A stretch of 64,000 nt of DNA from Polaribacter septentrionalilitoris (GTDB lineage Bacteria > Bacteroidota > Bacteroidia > Flavobacteriales > Flavobacteriaceae). Location of the stretch: contig NZ_VRMJ01000014.1 in NCBI RefSeq assembly GCF_009832745.1, positions 124,001 to 188,000 on the forward strand. Direction: 5' to 3'. Positions 9,618-17,532 of the stretch are shown here, piece by piece. A model generated the notes under the pieces. The model did not search any database, was not told where the DNA came from, and saw only the letters and a program-made list of their open reading frames with translations. Every line of letters starts with the position of its first letter. Position 1 is the stretch's first letter. The position numbers and the translations under genes were made by a program.

Positions 9618-9628
9618 TGAAACTCGTT

Positions 9629-9674
9629 TTTAAAAAGTTCGTAGAACGTATTTAAAAACGTAAGTTGAACTAAT
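9629..9674 (+). repeat. 46-bp intergenic direct repeat, copy 1
   Basis: Identical over 46 bp to the copy at 9717-9762, 88 bp away. Inside it AGTTC and GAACT form outer inverted arms (9636-9640 with 9667-9671), with ACGT twice between them, so each copy can fold. It starts 11 bp after the transketolase stop codon. Confidence 0.9.
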
Positions 9675-9693
9675 CCCGATTTTATATCGGGAT
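9673..9693. other. CCCGAT/ATCGGG hairpin between the direct repeats
   Basis: An 8-bp stem with a 5-base loop (TTTAT), followed by a short T-run. It could act as a weak terminator of the transketolase gene. Similar CCCGAT-type hairpins are common between flavobacterial genes. Confidence 0.6.
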
Positions 9694-9716
9694 ATTTTAA
9701 AGCATATAAAAATAAA

Positions 9717-9762
9717 TTTAAAAAGTTCGTAGAACGTATTTAAAAACGTAAGTTGAACTAAT
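9717..9762 (+). repeat. 46-bp intergenic direct repeat, copy 2
   Basis: Perfect second copy of 9629-9674. Like copy 1 it is followed directly by a small inverted repeat (AATTCT at 9760-9765 with AGAATT at 9777-9782), although the hairpin sequence differs. I saw no further copy in the window. Confidence 0.9.
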
Positions 9763-9792
9763 TCTAAATTTATTTCAGAATTTATAAAAATT

Positions 9793-9827
9793 AAAAAGCT
9801 TTTCTATTTATTTGAAAAGCTTTTTTT
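9793..9827 (+). terminator. Rho-independent terminator
   Basis: A 12-bp stem AAAAAGCTTTTC/GAAAAGCTTTTT with a 9-base loop and a run of seven T. It ends the transketolase transcription unit before bshA. Confidence 0.8.
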
Positions 9828-9902
9828 ATGTTTTTATTTTGATTTATACTGTAAGAATACCTTTATCTTTACCACTAAATACAAAAATCAACCTATTCAA
9901 AT

Positions 9903-11036
9903 ATGAAAATCGGAATTGTATGTTATCCAACTTTTGGAGGAAGTGGAGTAGTCGCTACAGAATTAGGAATGGCATTGGCAGATAAAGGTCACGAAGTGCA
10001 TTTTATTACATATAATTTACCTGTTCGTTTAGATTTTTTATCACATCATTTGCACTTTCATCAAGTAGATATAGAAGAATACCCGCTTTTTGAATATCAA
10101 CCTTATGAATTGGCTTTATCAAGTAAAATGGTAGAGGTTGTACAAAAACATCAATTAGAAGTTTTACATGTACATTATGCAATTCCACATGCATATGCAG
10201 CTTACATGGCAAAACAAATGCTAAAAGAAAAGGGAATTTCTGTAAAAGTAGTAACCACTTTGCATGGTACAGACATTACTTTAGTAGGAAGCCACCCAAC
10301 CTATAAAACTGCTGTAGAATTTAGTATAAATAATTCTGATGTAGTTACTGCTGTTTCTAACGATTTGAAAGACACAACCAATAAACTCTTCAACATTAAG
10401 AATGATATACAAGTTATTTATAACTTTATTGATTCTACGAAGTATGATAAAATACACAATCAAAAATGTAATAGAATTGCTATTGCAGAACCAGAAGAAA
10501 GGATTTTAACTCATATTAGTAACTTTAGACCTGTAAAAAGAGTAGAAGATGTCATTGAGGTTTTTTATAGAGTTCAAAAAAAGATTCCTTCTAAATTATT
10601 ATTGATAGGAGAAGGTCCAGATAGATTAAAAGCTGAAAAATTAGTCGAAAAATATAAGATAACAGAAAGAGTATTGTTTTTGGGAAACACCTCAGAAGTT
10701 TCTAAAATTTTATGTTATACAGATGTCTTTTTGTTGCCATCACAAACTGAGAGCTTTGGTTTGGCTGCATTAGAAGCAATGGCTGCAAAAGCTGCTGTAG
10801 TCTCTACGAATACAGGAGGTTTACCTGAAGTAAATATCAATGGAGTAACTGGATATTTGAGTAATTTGGGTGATGTAGATGACATGGCAAAAAATGCAAT
10901 ATCCATTTTAAAAGACGATACCATTTTAGCCAAATTTAAAGAAAACGCTAGAGAGCATACAAAACGATTTTCTTTAGAAAATATTTTGCCTGTTTATGAA
11001 GATATTTATAAATCGTGTTATAAAACCAAGGTATAA
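9903..11036 (+). CDS. bshA: N-acetyl-alpha-D-glucosaminyl L-malate synthase BshA
   Basis: A 377-residue GT-B fold glycosyltransferase of family GT4 that joins UDP-GlcNAc to L-malate, the first step of bacillithiol synthesis in the cytosol. The opening MKIGIVCYPTFGGSGVVATE is the BshA signature, with the glycine-rich loop GGSG near the start. HVHYAIPHAYAA and TTLHGTDITLVG follow. The C-terminal nucleotide-sugar domain has QTESFGLAALEAMAA (about residues 280-294). It is a single-gene unit between two terminators. Bacillithiol use is known in Bacteroidota. The bshB and bshC genes are not in this window. Confidence 0.93.
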   Translation: MKIGIVCYPTFGGSGVVATELGMALADKGHEVHFITYNLPVRLDFLSHHLHFHQVDIEEYPLFEYQPYELALSSKMVEVVQKHQLEVLHVHYAIPHAYAAYMAKQMLKEKGISVKVVTTLHGTDITLVGSHPTYKTAVEFSINNSDVVTAVSNDLKDTTNKLFNIKNDIQVIYNFIDSTKYDKIHNQKCNRIAIAEPEERILTHISNFRPVKRVEDVIEVFYRVQKKIPSKLLLIGEGPDRLKAEKLVEKYKITERVLFLGNTSEVSKILCYTDVFLLPSQTESFGLAALEAMAAKAAVVSTNTGGLPEVNINGVTGYLSNLGDVDDMAKNAISILKDDTILAKFKENAREHTKRFSLENILPVYEDIYKSCYKTKV

Positions 11037-11037
11037 T

Positions 11038-11071
11038 AAAAAAAGCTCAAACAATTGTTTGAGCTTTTTTT
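11038..11071. terminator. Bidirectional terminator between bshA and the DUF937 gene
   Basis: AAAAAGCTCAAAC, an AATT centre, then GTTTGAGCTTTTT: a perfect inverted repeat with A-run and T-run on the two sides. It can serve both convergent genes. Confidence 0.85.
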
Positions 11072-11093
11072 ATTATTCTAATTAGAGTAGTTA

Positions 11094-11732
11094 TTATTTA
11101 CCAAAAAGGCCACCTAATAAACCACCAATACCACCTGATTCTTTCTTATTTCCTCCTAACAACATTCCTGCTACATCATCAACAACACTTCCATCACCAT
11201 CAGCATCTAAAATTTGCTCTAAAAAACTTTGTTCGTTTTTTGCATCGTTTCCTCCTAATAATCCACCAAGTAAACCTGAAATATCACTTGAGCTACTAAC
11301 ATTTTGCTCACGTTTTTGTTTTCCTAAAATACCCATTAAAATTGGAGCAGCAACTTTTAAAATATTTCCAACAGCACCTGCATCTAAACCAGATTTTTGA
11401 CCAATAACTTGCTCAACACCTCTTTGTTTATTTCCTAAAACGTGGCTTAAAATTTTACTTCCATCATTAACAACATCATCATTTACTCCGCCACCAAATA
11501 AATCACCAAGATTGTTCAAGATACTTCCATCATGTTTTTTATCTAAAGCTCCCATTAATCCTTCTGCTCCTTGAGGAGTTGATGCATTTCTTTCCATTGC
11601 TTTCATTAAAACGGGTAAAGCCATTGTTAAAACGCTACTTGTTTTGTTAGAATCGTTACCTGTAGCGCCAGACACACCAGATATAACTTGTTGTCCTAAG
11701 TCGCTGTTTAATAAGTCTAAAATTCCTGCCAT
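11094..11732 (-). CDS. DUF937 (YidB-like) protein
   Basis: A 212-residue protein starting MAGILDLLNSDLGQQVISGV. It shows the DUF937 pattern of hydrophobic helices and repeated LLGGLLGG glycine-rich stretches, and the tail GGIGGLLGGLFGK is of the same kind. A D-x-D-x-D segment (DADGDGSVVDDVAG) near residues 175-190 looks like a calcium-binding or dockerin-like loop. No signal peptide or obvious membrane span is seen. The family is widespread and its role is unknown. It is a monocistronic gene, convergent with bshA. Confidence 0.85.
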   Translation of the reverse strand: MAGILDLLNSDLGQQVISGVSGATGNDSNKTSSVLTMALPVLMKAMERNASTPQGAEGLMGALDKKHDGSILNNLGDLFGGGVNDDVVNDGSKILSHVLGNKQRGVEQVIGQKSGLDAGAVGNILKVAAPILMGILGKQKREQNVSSSSDISGLLGGLLGGNDAKNEQSFLEQILDADGDGSVVDDVAGMLLGGNKKESGGIGGLLGGLFGK

Positions 11733-11853
11733 ATTGTATTTTTAATAATTAATAATTGTTTTTTCTAAAAATATGACACAATATACGAATAAAGTCACAC
11801 CACTTTTTGAGATTTTTTTTATCTTTCAAATTCTTAATAAATTTTAACTCTTA

Positions 11854-13179
11854 ATGAAAAAATTAGCACTACACTGGAAAATTTTAATAGGAATGGTTCT
11901 TGGAATTGTTTTTGGTTTTATAATGAATTCTGTTGATGGAGGTAGAGGATTTGTAACAGATTGGATAAAACCATTTGGAACCATATTTATCAACCTATTA
12001 AAATTAATTGCAGTACCATTAATATTGGCTTCATTAATAAAAGGAATATCAGATTTAAAAGATATTTCTAAAATAAAAAAAATGGGATTACGTACCGTTT
12101 CTATTTATGTAATGACCACTGTTGTAGCCATTATCATAGGGTTAGGTATTGTAAATGTGGTAAAACCAGGGGCAGGAATGTCTAAGGAAACCATTGAAAA
12201 AATAAAAATGAAATATGAAAAATCAGATGGAGTAAAAGACAAAATGGATAAGGCAAAAAACACCAAAGATGCTGGTCCTTTACAAGCTTTAGTAGATATT
12301 TTTCCTAGTAACATTTTTAACGCTTTTGGAGAAGCAAAAATGTTACAAATTATCTTTTTTGCTTTATTTGTAGGGATTTCTTTGCTGTTAATACCAGAGA
12401 AAAAAGCAGCTCCTTTAATGAACTTTTTTGATTCTTTAAACGAAGTCGTCATGAAAATGGTAGATTTAATTATGCTTTTTGCTCCTTATGCTGTTTTTGC
12501 ATTGTTGGCCAATGTAATTATTGCTTTTGATGATACAGAAATTCTCTTAAAGCTTTTAGTCTATGCGTTGTGTGTAGTTGGAGGTTTAATTTTAATGATC
12601 TGTTTCTATTTAATGTTAGTAAGTGTGTACACAAAAAAATCGCCTATTTGGTTTTTAAAGCAAATTAGTCCAGCACAATTATTAGCTTTTTCTACAAGTT
12701 CAAGTGCAGCAACACTGCCTGTAACTATGGAAAGAGTAGAAGAACATATAGGTGTAGATAAAGAAGTTTCAGGTTTTGTTTTACCTGTAGGAGCAACCAT
12801 TAATATGGACGGAACAAGTTTATATCAAGCCATTGCAGCAGTATTTATTATGCAAGTAATTTGGCCAGAAGGGTTAACGTTTTCCAATCAATTGGTAATT
12901 ATCTTAACAGCTTTATTGGCCTCAATAGGTTCTGCAGCTGTACCAAGTGCTGGTATGGTAATGTTGGTAATTGTTCTAGAATCTATAGGGTTTCCATCAG
13001 AATTATTACCTATTGGGTTGGCTTTAATCTTTGCTGTAGATAGGCCATTAGACATGTGCAGAACTACTGTAAATGTTACTGGAGATGCAACTGTTTCTAT
13101 GATTGTTGCAAAATCTTTAGACAAGTTACATGAACCAAAACCCAAAAATTGGGATGATAATTACGATAAAGTAAAATAA
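11854..13179 (+). CDS. Dicarboxylate/amino acid:cation symporter (GltP/DctA family)
   Basis: A 441-residue inner-membrane secondary transporter with eight helices and two re-entrant loops. Substrate and ion signatures of the glutamate/aspartate/C4-dicarboxylate family are all present: the serine-rich loop STSSSAATLPVT, NMDGTSLYQ, SIGSAAVPSAG, and DRPLDMCRTTVNVTGD. An insertion of charged residues (about 110-135, KMKYEKSDGVKDKMDKAKN) is a periplasmic loop. It lies 44 bp upstream of the GshB-like gene on the same strand and may lead that operon, supplying an acidic amino acid such as glutamate. The exact substrate is not decided by sequence. Confidence 0.92.
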   Translation: MKKLALHWKILIGMVLGIVFGFIMNSVDGGRGFVTDWIKPFGTIFINLLKLIAVPLILASLIKGISDLKDISKIKKMGLRTVSIYVMTTVVAIIIGLGIVNVVKPGAGMSKETIEKIKMKYEKSDGVKDKMDKAKNTKDAGPLQALVDIFPSNIFNAFGEAKMLQIIFFALFVGISLLLIPEKKAAPLMNFFDSLNEVVMKMVDLIMLFAPYAVFALLANVIIAFDDTEILLKLLVYALCVVGGLILMICFYLMLVSVYTKKSPIWFLKQISPAQLLAFSTSSSAATLPVTMERVEEHIGVDKEVSGFVLPVGATINMDGTSLYQAIAAVFIMQVIWPEGLTFSNQLVIILTALLASIGSAAVPSAGMVMLVIVLESIGFPSELLPIGLALIFAVDRPLDMCRTTVNVTGDATVSMIVAKSLDKLHEPKPKNWDDNYDKVK

Positions 13180-13223
13180 TATTGATACTTAAATTTAAGT
13201 ATCAACTAAAAAAAAATAAGAAT

Positions 13224-14258
13224 ATGAATATTTGTTTTTTAATGTATCCTTGGGATAGTATAAAATCACCAGAGAATGACACTTCTTTAACCTTAATTCA
13301 CGAATGTGTAAAACGTGGTCATGGAGTTGCCATTTGTTCACCTTCTAATTTAACCATTAGAAACAGTGTAACTAATGCTTTTTGTACTATTTTAAACAAA
13401 TCCGAAAAGATACCAAGCAACATCAAAACGTTTTATAACAAAACAACAACTAGAGGAGAAATGCTCCCTTTGGCTGGATTTGATGTTATTTTTATGAGAG
13501 CTGAACCACCTTTAGATCCGTTAATGCTAAATTTTTTAGATTCGGTAAAAGATGATGTTTTTATTGTAAATTCTGTTCAGGGTTTACGAGAAGCGAATAA
13601 TAAATTATATACAGCTGTTTTTGAAGATCCAAACAACGAAATAATTCCTGTTACGCATGTATCAAAAAATAAGGATTATTTAATTCAGATGATTGAAGAA
13701 TCCTCATCTGATAAAATGATTTTAAAACCTCTAAATGGTTTTGGAGGTTCTGGTGTTATTTTAATAGAAAAATCGGCAATGGGGAATATCAACTCATTGT
13801 TAGATTTTTACATTAGTAAAAGTGATGGAGGTTCTGATTATGTAATTCTACAAGAATATATAGAAGGAGCAGACAAAGGTGATGTTAGAATTTTAATTTT
13901 AAACGGAGTTCCTATTGGTGCAATGAAAAGAGTTCCTGGAGAAAAAGATCATCGTTCTAATGTTTCTGCTGGTGGTAGCGTTCAAAAACACAAATTAACT
14001 GCAGAAGAAAAGAAATTGTGCGCAAAAATAGGACCAAAATTAGTAAAAGATGGTTTGTATTTTGTTGGAATTGATGTGATTGGTGGAAAATTGGTAGAGG
14101 TAAATGTAATGTCTCCAGGAGGAATTACTTATATGAATAAAGTCTATAAAACACGAATTCAAGAAAAAGTTATCAATTTTATTGAAAGTAAAGTTTTAGA
14201 ACGTGATGCCGCTTTTAGAAGAAAATCGACGTTAAAGAAATTGGTAGATGAAGCATAG
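13224..14258 (+). CDS. GshB-like ATP-grasp ligase (glutathione synthetase family)
   Basis: A 344-residue ATP-grasp enzyme. Start: ATG at 13224 (MNICFLMYPWDS). The extension from ATT at 13182 adds a lysine-rich piece and is rejected. Family motifs are RAEPPLDP (about 93-100), NSVQGLREANNKLYTA (about 116-131), ILKPLNGFGGSGVILIEK (about 166-183), a GDVRILILNG core (about 219-228) and the magnesium site EVNVMSPGGI (about 292-301). These place it with prokaryotic glutathione synthetases. The usual SPT at the glycine site is replaced by SPGGI, and no gshA is nearby. It may therefore join a different acceptor. It belongs to an operon with a sulfurtransferase, a TerB-like protein, an N-formylglutamate amidohydrolase relative and a QEGLA metallopeptidase. 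Confidence 0.85.
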   Translation: MNICFLMYPWDSIKSPENDTSLTLIHECVKRGHGVAICSPSNLTIRNSVTNAFCTILNKSEKIPSNIKTFYNKTTTRGEMLPLAGFDVIFMRAEPPLDPLMLNFLDSVKDDVFIVNSVQGLREANNKLYTAVFEDPNNEIIPVTHVSKNKDYLIQMIEESSSDKMILKPLNGFGGSGVILIEKSAMGNINSLLDFYISKSDGGSDYVILQEYIEGADKGDVRILILNGVPIGAMKRVPGEKDHRSNVSAGGSVQKHKLTAEEKKLCAKIGPKLVKDGLYFVGIDVIGGKLVEVNVMSPGGITYMNKVYKTRIQEKVINFIESKVLERDAAFRRKSTLKKLVDEA

Positions 14259-14282
14259 TTTTAATTTTGAATAAAGTTAATA

Positions 14283-15131
14283 ATGTCTTTAAAAATAGAT
14301 AATCCTTTGGTTTCTGTAGATTGGTTAAAAGGCCATCTAAATAATGATAATTTAATTGTGTTAGATTGCACGATACCTAAAGTCACTGCAAAATCATGTA
14401 ATAAAATTGAAGAAATAAAAGTCCAAATTAAAGGAGCTATTTTTTTTGATATTAAAAATACTTTTTCTGATAAAACTGCGAAATTTCCAAACACAGTGTT
14501 AACTCCAGAAGAATTTGAAAAGAAAGCACAAGAATTAGGAATCAAATCAGATAGTGCAATTGTCTGTTATGATGATTTAGGGATGTATTCGAGTCCCAGA
14601 GTTTGGTGGAATTTCAAGTTGATGGGTTTTGATAATATTGCTGTTTTAAATGGAGGTTTACCAAAATGGAAAGAGTATGATTTACCTACAGAATTTCCTC
14701 AAAAAACTCAATCATCAAAAGGGAATTTTAAAGTGAATTATCAACCTGATAAACTAAAATACACCAAAGATGTACTTATTGCCATAGAAAACAAAGACAT
14801 TTTAATTGCAGATGCGCGTTCTAAAGGTCGTTTTTATGGTACATCACCAGAACCAAGAAAAGAGGTGAAAAGTGGTCGTATTCCAAATTCTGTGAGTTTA
14901 CCTTACAGTTCGATTATTGATGATGATTTGTTTAAGTCTAAAGAAGAATTAAAATTGGTTTTCAATACAATAAATCCAAAGAATAAAAATTTTATTTTCT
15001 CTTGTGGTTCAGGTATAACTGCATCAGTTTTAGCATTAGCAGCAGAAGTGTCTGGTAATAAAAATTACGCAGTTTATGACGGTTCTTGGACAGAGTGGGG
15101 AAGTACAGAAAGTTTACCAATCGAAATCTAA
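14283..15131 (+). CDS. 3-mercaptopyruvate/thiosulfate sulfurtransferase (two rhodanese domains)
   Basis: A 282-residue protein with an inactive N-terminal rhodanese domain (YDDLGMYSSPRVWWNFKLMG) and an active C-terminal one. The catalytic loop is SCGSGITASVLALA, the CG[SG]G[VI]T type typical of mercaptopyruvate sulfurtransferases; the Cys carries the persulfide. It lies 24 bp after the GshB-like gene and 11 bp before the TerB-like gene, so it is cotranscribed with them. It would move sulfane sulfur to a thiol or cyanide in the cytosol. Its place beside a GshB-like ligase suggests a role in low-molecular-weight thiol chemistry, but that is inference. Confidence 0.88.
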   Translation: MSLKIDNPLVSVDWLKGHLNNDNLIVLDCTIPKVTAKSCNKIEEIKVQIKGAIFFDIKNTFSDKTAKFPNTVLTPEEFEKKAQELGIKSDSAIVCYDDLGMYSSPRVWWNFKLMGFDNIAVLNGGLPKWKEYDLPTEFPQKTQSSKGNFKVNYQPDKLKYTKDVLIAIENKDILIADARSKGRFYGTSPEPRKEVKSGRIPNSVSLPYSSIIDDDLFKSKEELKLVFNTINPKNKNFIFSCGSGITASVLALAAEVSGNKNYAVYDGSWTEWGSTESLPIEI

Positions 15132-15142
15132 AAATAATAAAA

Positions 15143-15469
15143 ATGAATAGTAATTGGACCAAAAAAGAGTTCTTAGCATATGTGTTATTATATGCAGCTC
15201 ATTGTAATTATTTCGAAACAAAAGAAGAAGAAAATTATATATTATCTGTAGTTGATAAAGAAACGTATAACAAAATACATACAGAGGTTGTAATAGATTC
15301 TGATGAAAATAATTTAGATAAAATTCAAGAATACGTATCTGAACACAAATTGAGTCAAGAAGATAAAGAAAACTTAATTAGAGAAATTAAAAATGTCTTT
15401 TTTGCAGATGGATATGTAGATGTTATGGAGAAAAAAGTTTTTAAAATTTTACAAAAAATTATCGGATAA
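15143..15469 (+). CDS. Small TerB-like helical protein
   Basis: A 108-residue protein from the ATG at 15143 (MNSNWTKKEFLAYVLLYAAH). A longer reading from 15086 overlaps the sulfurtransferase and is not used. It is all-helical, and the C-terminal motif FFADGYVDVMEKKVFKILQKI is the acidic metal-site pattern of TerB-like/tellurite-resistance domains. An equivalent first motif is weak. Its stop codon directly abuts the ATG of the next gene (15469/15470), so translation is probably coupled. TerB-like proteins are often metal sensors or scaffolds at the membrane. The role here is unknown. Confidence 0.65.
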   Translation: MNSNWTKKEFLAYVLLYAAHCNYFETKEEENYILSVVDKETYNKIHTEVVIDSDENNLDKIQEYVSEHKLSQEDKENLIREIKNVFFADGYVDVMEKKVFKILQKIIG

Positions 15470-16300
15470 ATGCAACGTCTTTCTGTAGATCAAATCATTG
15501 ATAAAATACAAAATGAAGAAACTTTTGAAGCCGTTTCAAAAGATTATTCATTTACTATAAAAATTGATGAATATGTGCATTATGCTTGTGGTGCTGTACA
15601 TGATGGACATCAATTTAGAAAAGAACTTTGGGACAATTGTTTGCATACAGAATACGAACGTTGGTTTGAAGAAGACCCAGAGACCAAAGAAATGGTAAAA
15701 ACGCATCCTATTGTAATTGCAGGTTGTGATTCGCGTTTTGAGTATGATTTAAATAGAGCACCAGCAACTGCTATTTATGATGATGCATGGGGAAAGCAAC
15801 TTTGGAAAAATCCACTACCAAAAGAAATGCATGATAAAAGTCTAGGAAAACATAGTGATTTCTATAAAGTAGTACATGCATTGATTTCTAAATTAGAAGA
15901 AAAATTTGGTGTTTGTATTGTTTATGACATGCATTCTTACAACTGGAAACGTTGGACAAGAGAAGTGCCCACATGGAACTTAGGAACATCAAATATTGAT
16001 AACGAACGTTTTGGAAACGAAGTTGAATCTTGGAGAGCTACACTAGAAAAAATGCGTTTGCCTAACAACATCAAATCTACTTCATTGATTAATGATACCT
16101 TTAAAGGTAATGGATATTTTTTAAAATACATAACACAAAACTTCAGTAATACGTTAGTTTTAGCTACAGAAATAGCCAAAGTATATTGTGATGAATTGGC
16201 TCAAATTATGTATCCAGAAGTGGTGGATAGTGTTGAAAAATATTTAAAAACCGAATTAAAAAAACATGCAGACGCTTTTTATAAAGCACATAAATTGTAA
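15470..16300 (+). CDS. N-formylglutamate amidohydrolase family protein
   Basis: A 276-residue zinc hydrolase. The family motifs are GCDSRFEYDLNR (about 85-96) and YDMHSYN (about 152-158), with GNGYFLKYITQN and an ATEIAKVYCDE segment at the C-terminal side. The founding family (HutG-type) removes formate from N-formyl-L-glutamate. No histidine-degradation genes are here, so that substrate is doubtful. It starts on the base after the previous stop codon and is followed 29 bp later by the QEGLA metallopeptidase. This pairing is a conserved gene neighbourhood in many bacteria as I recall it, and points to hydrolysis of an amide or peptide made or handled by the same operon. Confidence 0.87.
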   Translation: MQRLSVDQIIDKIQNEETFEAVSKDYSFTIKIDEYVHYACGAVHDGHQFRKELWDNCLHTEYERWFEEDPETKEMVKTHPIVIAGCDSRFEYDLNRAPATAIYDDAWGKQLWKNPLPKEMHDKSLGKHSDFYKVVHALISKLEEKFGVCIVYDMHSYNWKRWTREVPTWNLGTSNIDNERFGNEVESWRATLEKMRLPNNIKSTSLINDTFKGNGYFLKYITQNFSNTLVLATEIAKVYCDELAQIMYPEVVDSVEKYLKTELKKHADAFYKAHKL

Positions 16301-16329
16301 TTTTGCGGTTTGCTTTTAGATATTGAATT

Positions 16330-17490
16330 ATGAAGGATGCTGTTTCTGTAAAAAACCAAAAACTTTTTGAGATTGATCATAAAATTGATGCCTTAGTCAA
16401 AAAGATTGAGATGCTCAATTATGTCAATCCGATAAATATAGAGGAACAAAAAAAAGAGTTTTACAAATCTAAATATTTAGCAGAACCTCAGTTTCAATAT
16501 CCTAAAAGAGATTTTGATAAATTCTCATTACATAAAGAATTTTTTGCTTTAAAAATTGATGATATTGAAGATGAACGTTTGCGTGATTTTTATGAAGATA
16601 TCATTTACTTTTATTCAGGATTAATTCAATGTATTGAAACTATTGGTAAGGGTAAACGTTTTTATTACAATAGTTTACGCTCTTTTGGAACACCTACAGA
16701 ACAAGATGTAGAAAATGCAAAATTTATTCTCCATTTTGAAAGTGAAGACGAAAATTCTGAAATGTTCAAGCCAAAATATACGGTTACAGAATCACATCAT
16801 TTTTTTAGAGAGTACTCTAAAAACTATGACTTTTCTTATAGCATAAAAAACTCATCAGCAATGGGGGCCATAGCAATGGTTTCTAATAGCATTCAGGCTT
16901 TGGTGTTGAATGAAAATCATATGTTTTCAGAAAATCAGATTAATATTTTAACAAATCATGAAATTGGCGTTCATATGGTAACCACTATGAATGGAATGTT
17001 ACATCCGTTAAAAATATTTTCTCATGGTTTTCCTAATAATGAAGAAACCCAAGAAGGTTTAGCGGTTTTTAGTGAATATATGTCTGGAAATCTTACCATA
17101 AAACGCTTAAAAGAACTAGCCTATAGAGTTTTGGCAGTAGATGGTTTGGCGAAAGGATATTCTTTTTCAAGAACATTTAGAATGTTGCACAATGGCTATG
17201 ATTTAGATCGAGAAGAAGCATTTTATATTGCAGTTAGAGCTTATAGAGGAGGAGGTTTTACAAAAGATTATTTGTACTTAACAGGATTAAAAAAGATTTA
17301 TGATTATCATCAACAAGGTAAAGATTTAAGCTTACTGTTGACTGGTAAAGTATCTTTAGAGTTTGTTGATGATATTCAATACATGATAGGCAGTAAGTAT
17401 GCAATAAGTTCAAAACATATTACAGATTCATACTCAGAAAATAAAAACACCAACAAAACTGTTGATTTTATTTTACGTAATCTAAAGTAA
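16330..17490 (+). CDS. QEGLA-motif metallopeptidase (DUF1704, MATCAP-like)
   Basis: A 386-residue protein of the family named flavohemoglobin expression-modulating QEGLA motif protein. It has HEIGVH at about residues 210-215 and QEGLA at about 241-245. The HExxxH plus downstream Glu is the zinc site known from the eukaryotic members (MATCAP), which are tyrosine carboxypeptidases acting on tubulin tails. This supports a carboxypeptidase-type activity on a peptide with an acidic or tyrosine end, which is an inference from homology. It is the last gene of the operon that begins near 11854 or 13224, and is convergent with the permease gene. No signal peptide is seen, so it is cytosolic. Confidence 0.85.
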   Translation: MKDAVSVKNQKLFEIDHKIDALVKKIEMLNYVNPINIEEQKKEFYKSKYLAEPQFQYPKRDFDKFSLHKEFFALKIDDIEDERLRDFYEDIIYFYSGLIQCIETIGKGKRFYYNSLRSFGTPTEQDVENAKFILHFESEDENSEMFKPKYTVTESHHFFREYSKNYDFSYSIKNSSAMGAIAMVSNSIQALVLNENHMFSENQINILTNHEIGVHMVTTMNGMLHPLKIFSHGFPNNEETQEGLAVFSEYMSGNLTIKRLKELAYRVLAVDGLAKGYSFSRTFRMLHNGYDLDREEAFYIAVRAYRGGGFTKDYLYLTGLKKIYDYHQQGKDLSLLLTGKVSLEFVDDIQYMIGSKYAISSKHITDSYSENKNTNKTVDFILRNLK

Positions 17491-17532
17491 AATTTCAGTT
17501 TTATTACTTTATCTCAGTTGTTCTTTTGGTTC

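Noticed and set aside
13224..14258. Firm call of glutathione synthesis
   Set aside because: The glycine-site motif differs (SPGGI), gshA is not seen and bshA suggests bacillithiol use; I keep only the family level.
15470..16300. Histidine degradation (HutG) role
   Set aside because: No hut genes are nearby, and the operon partners point to another amide substrate.
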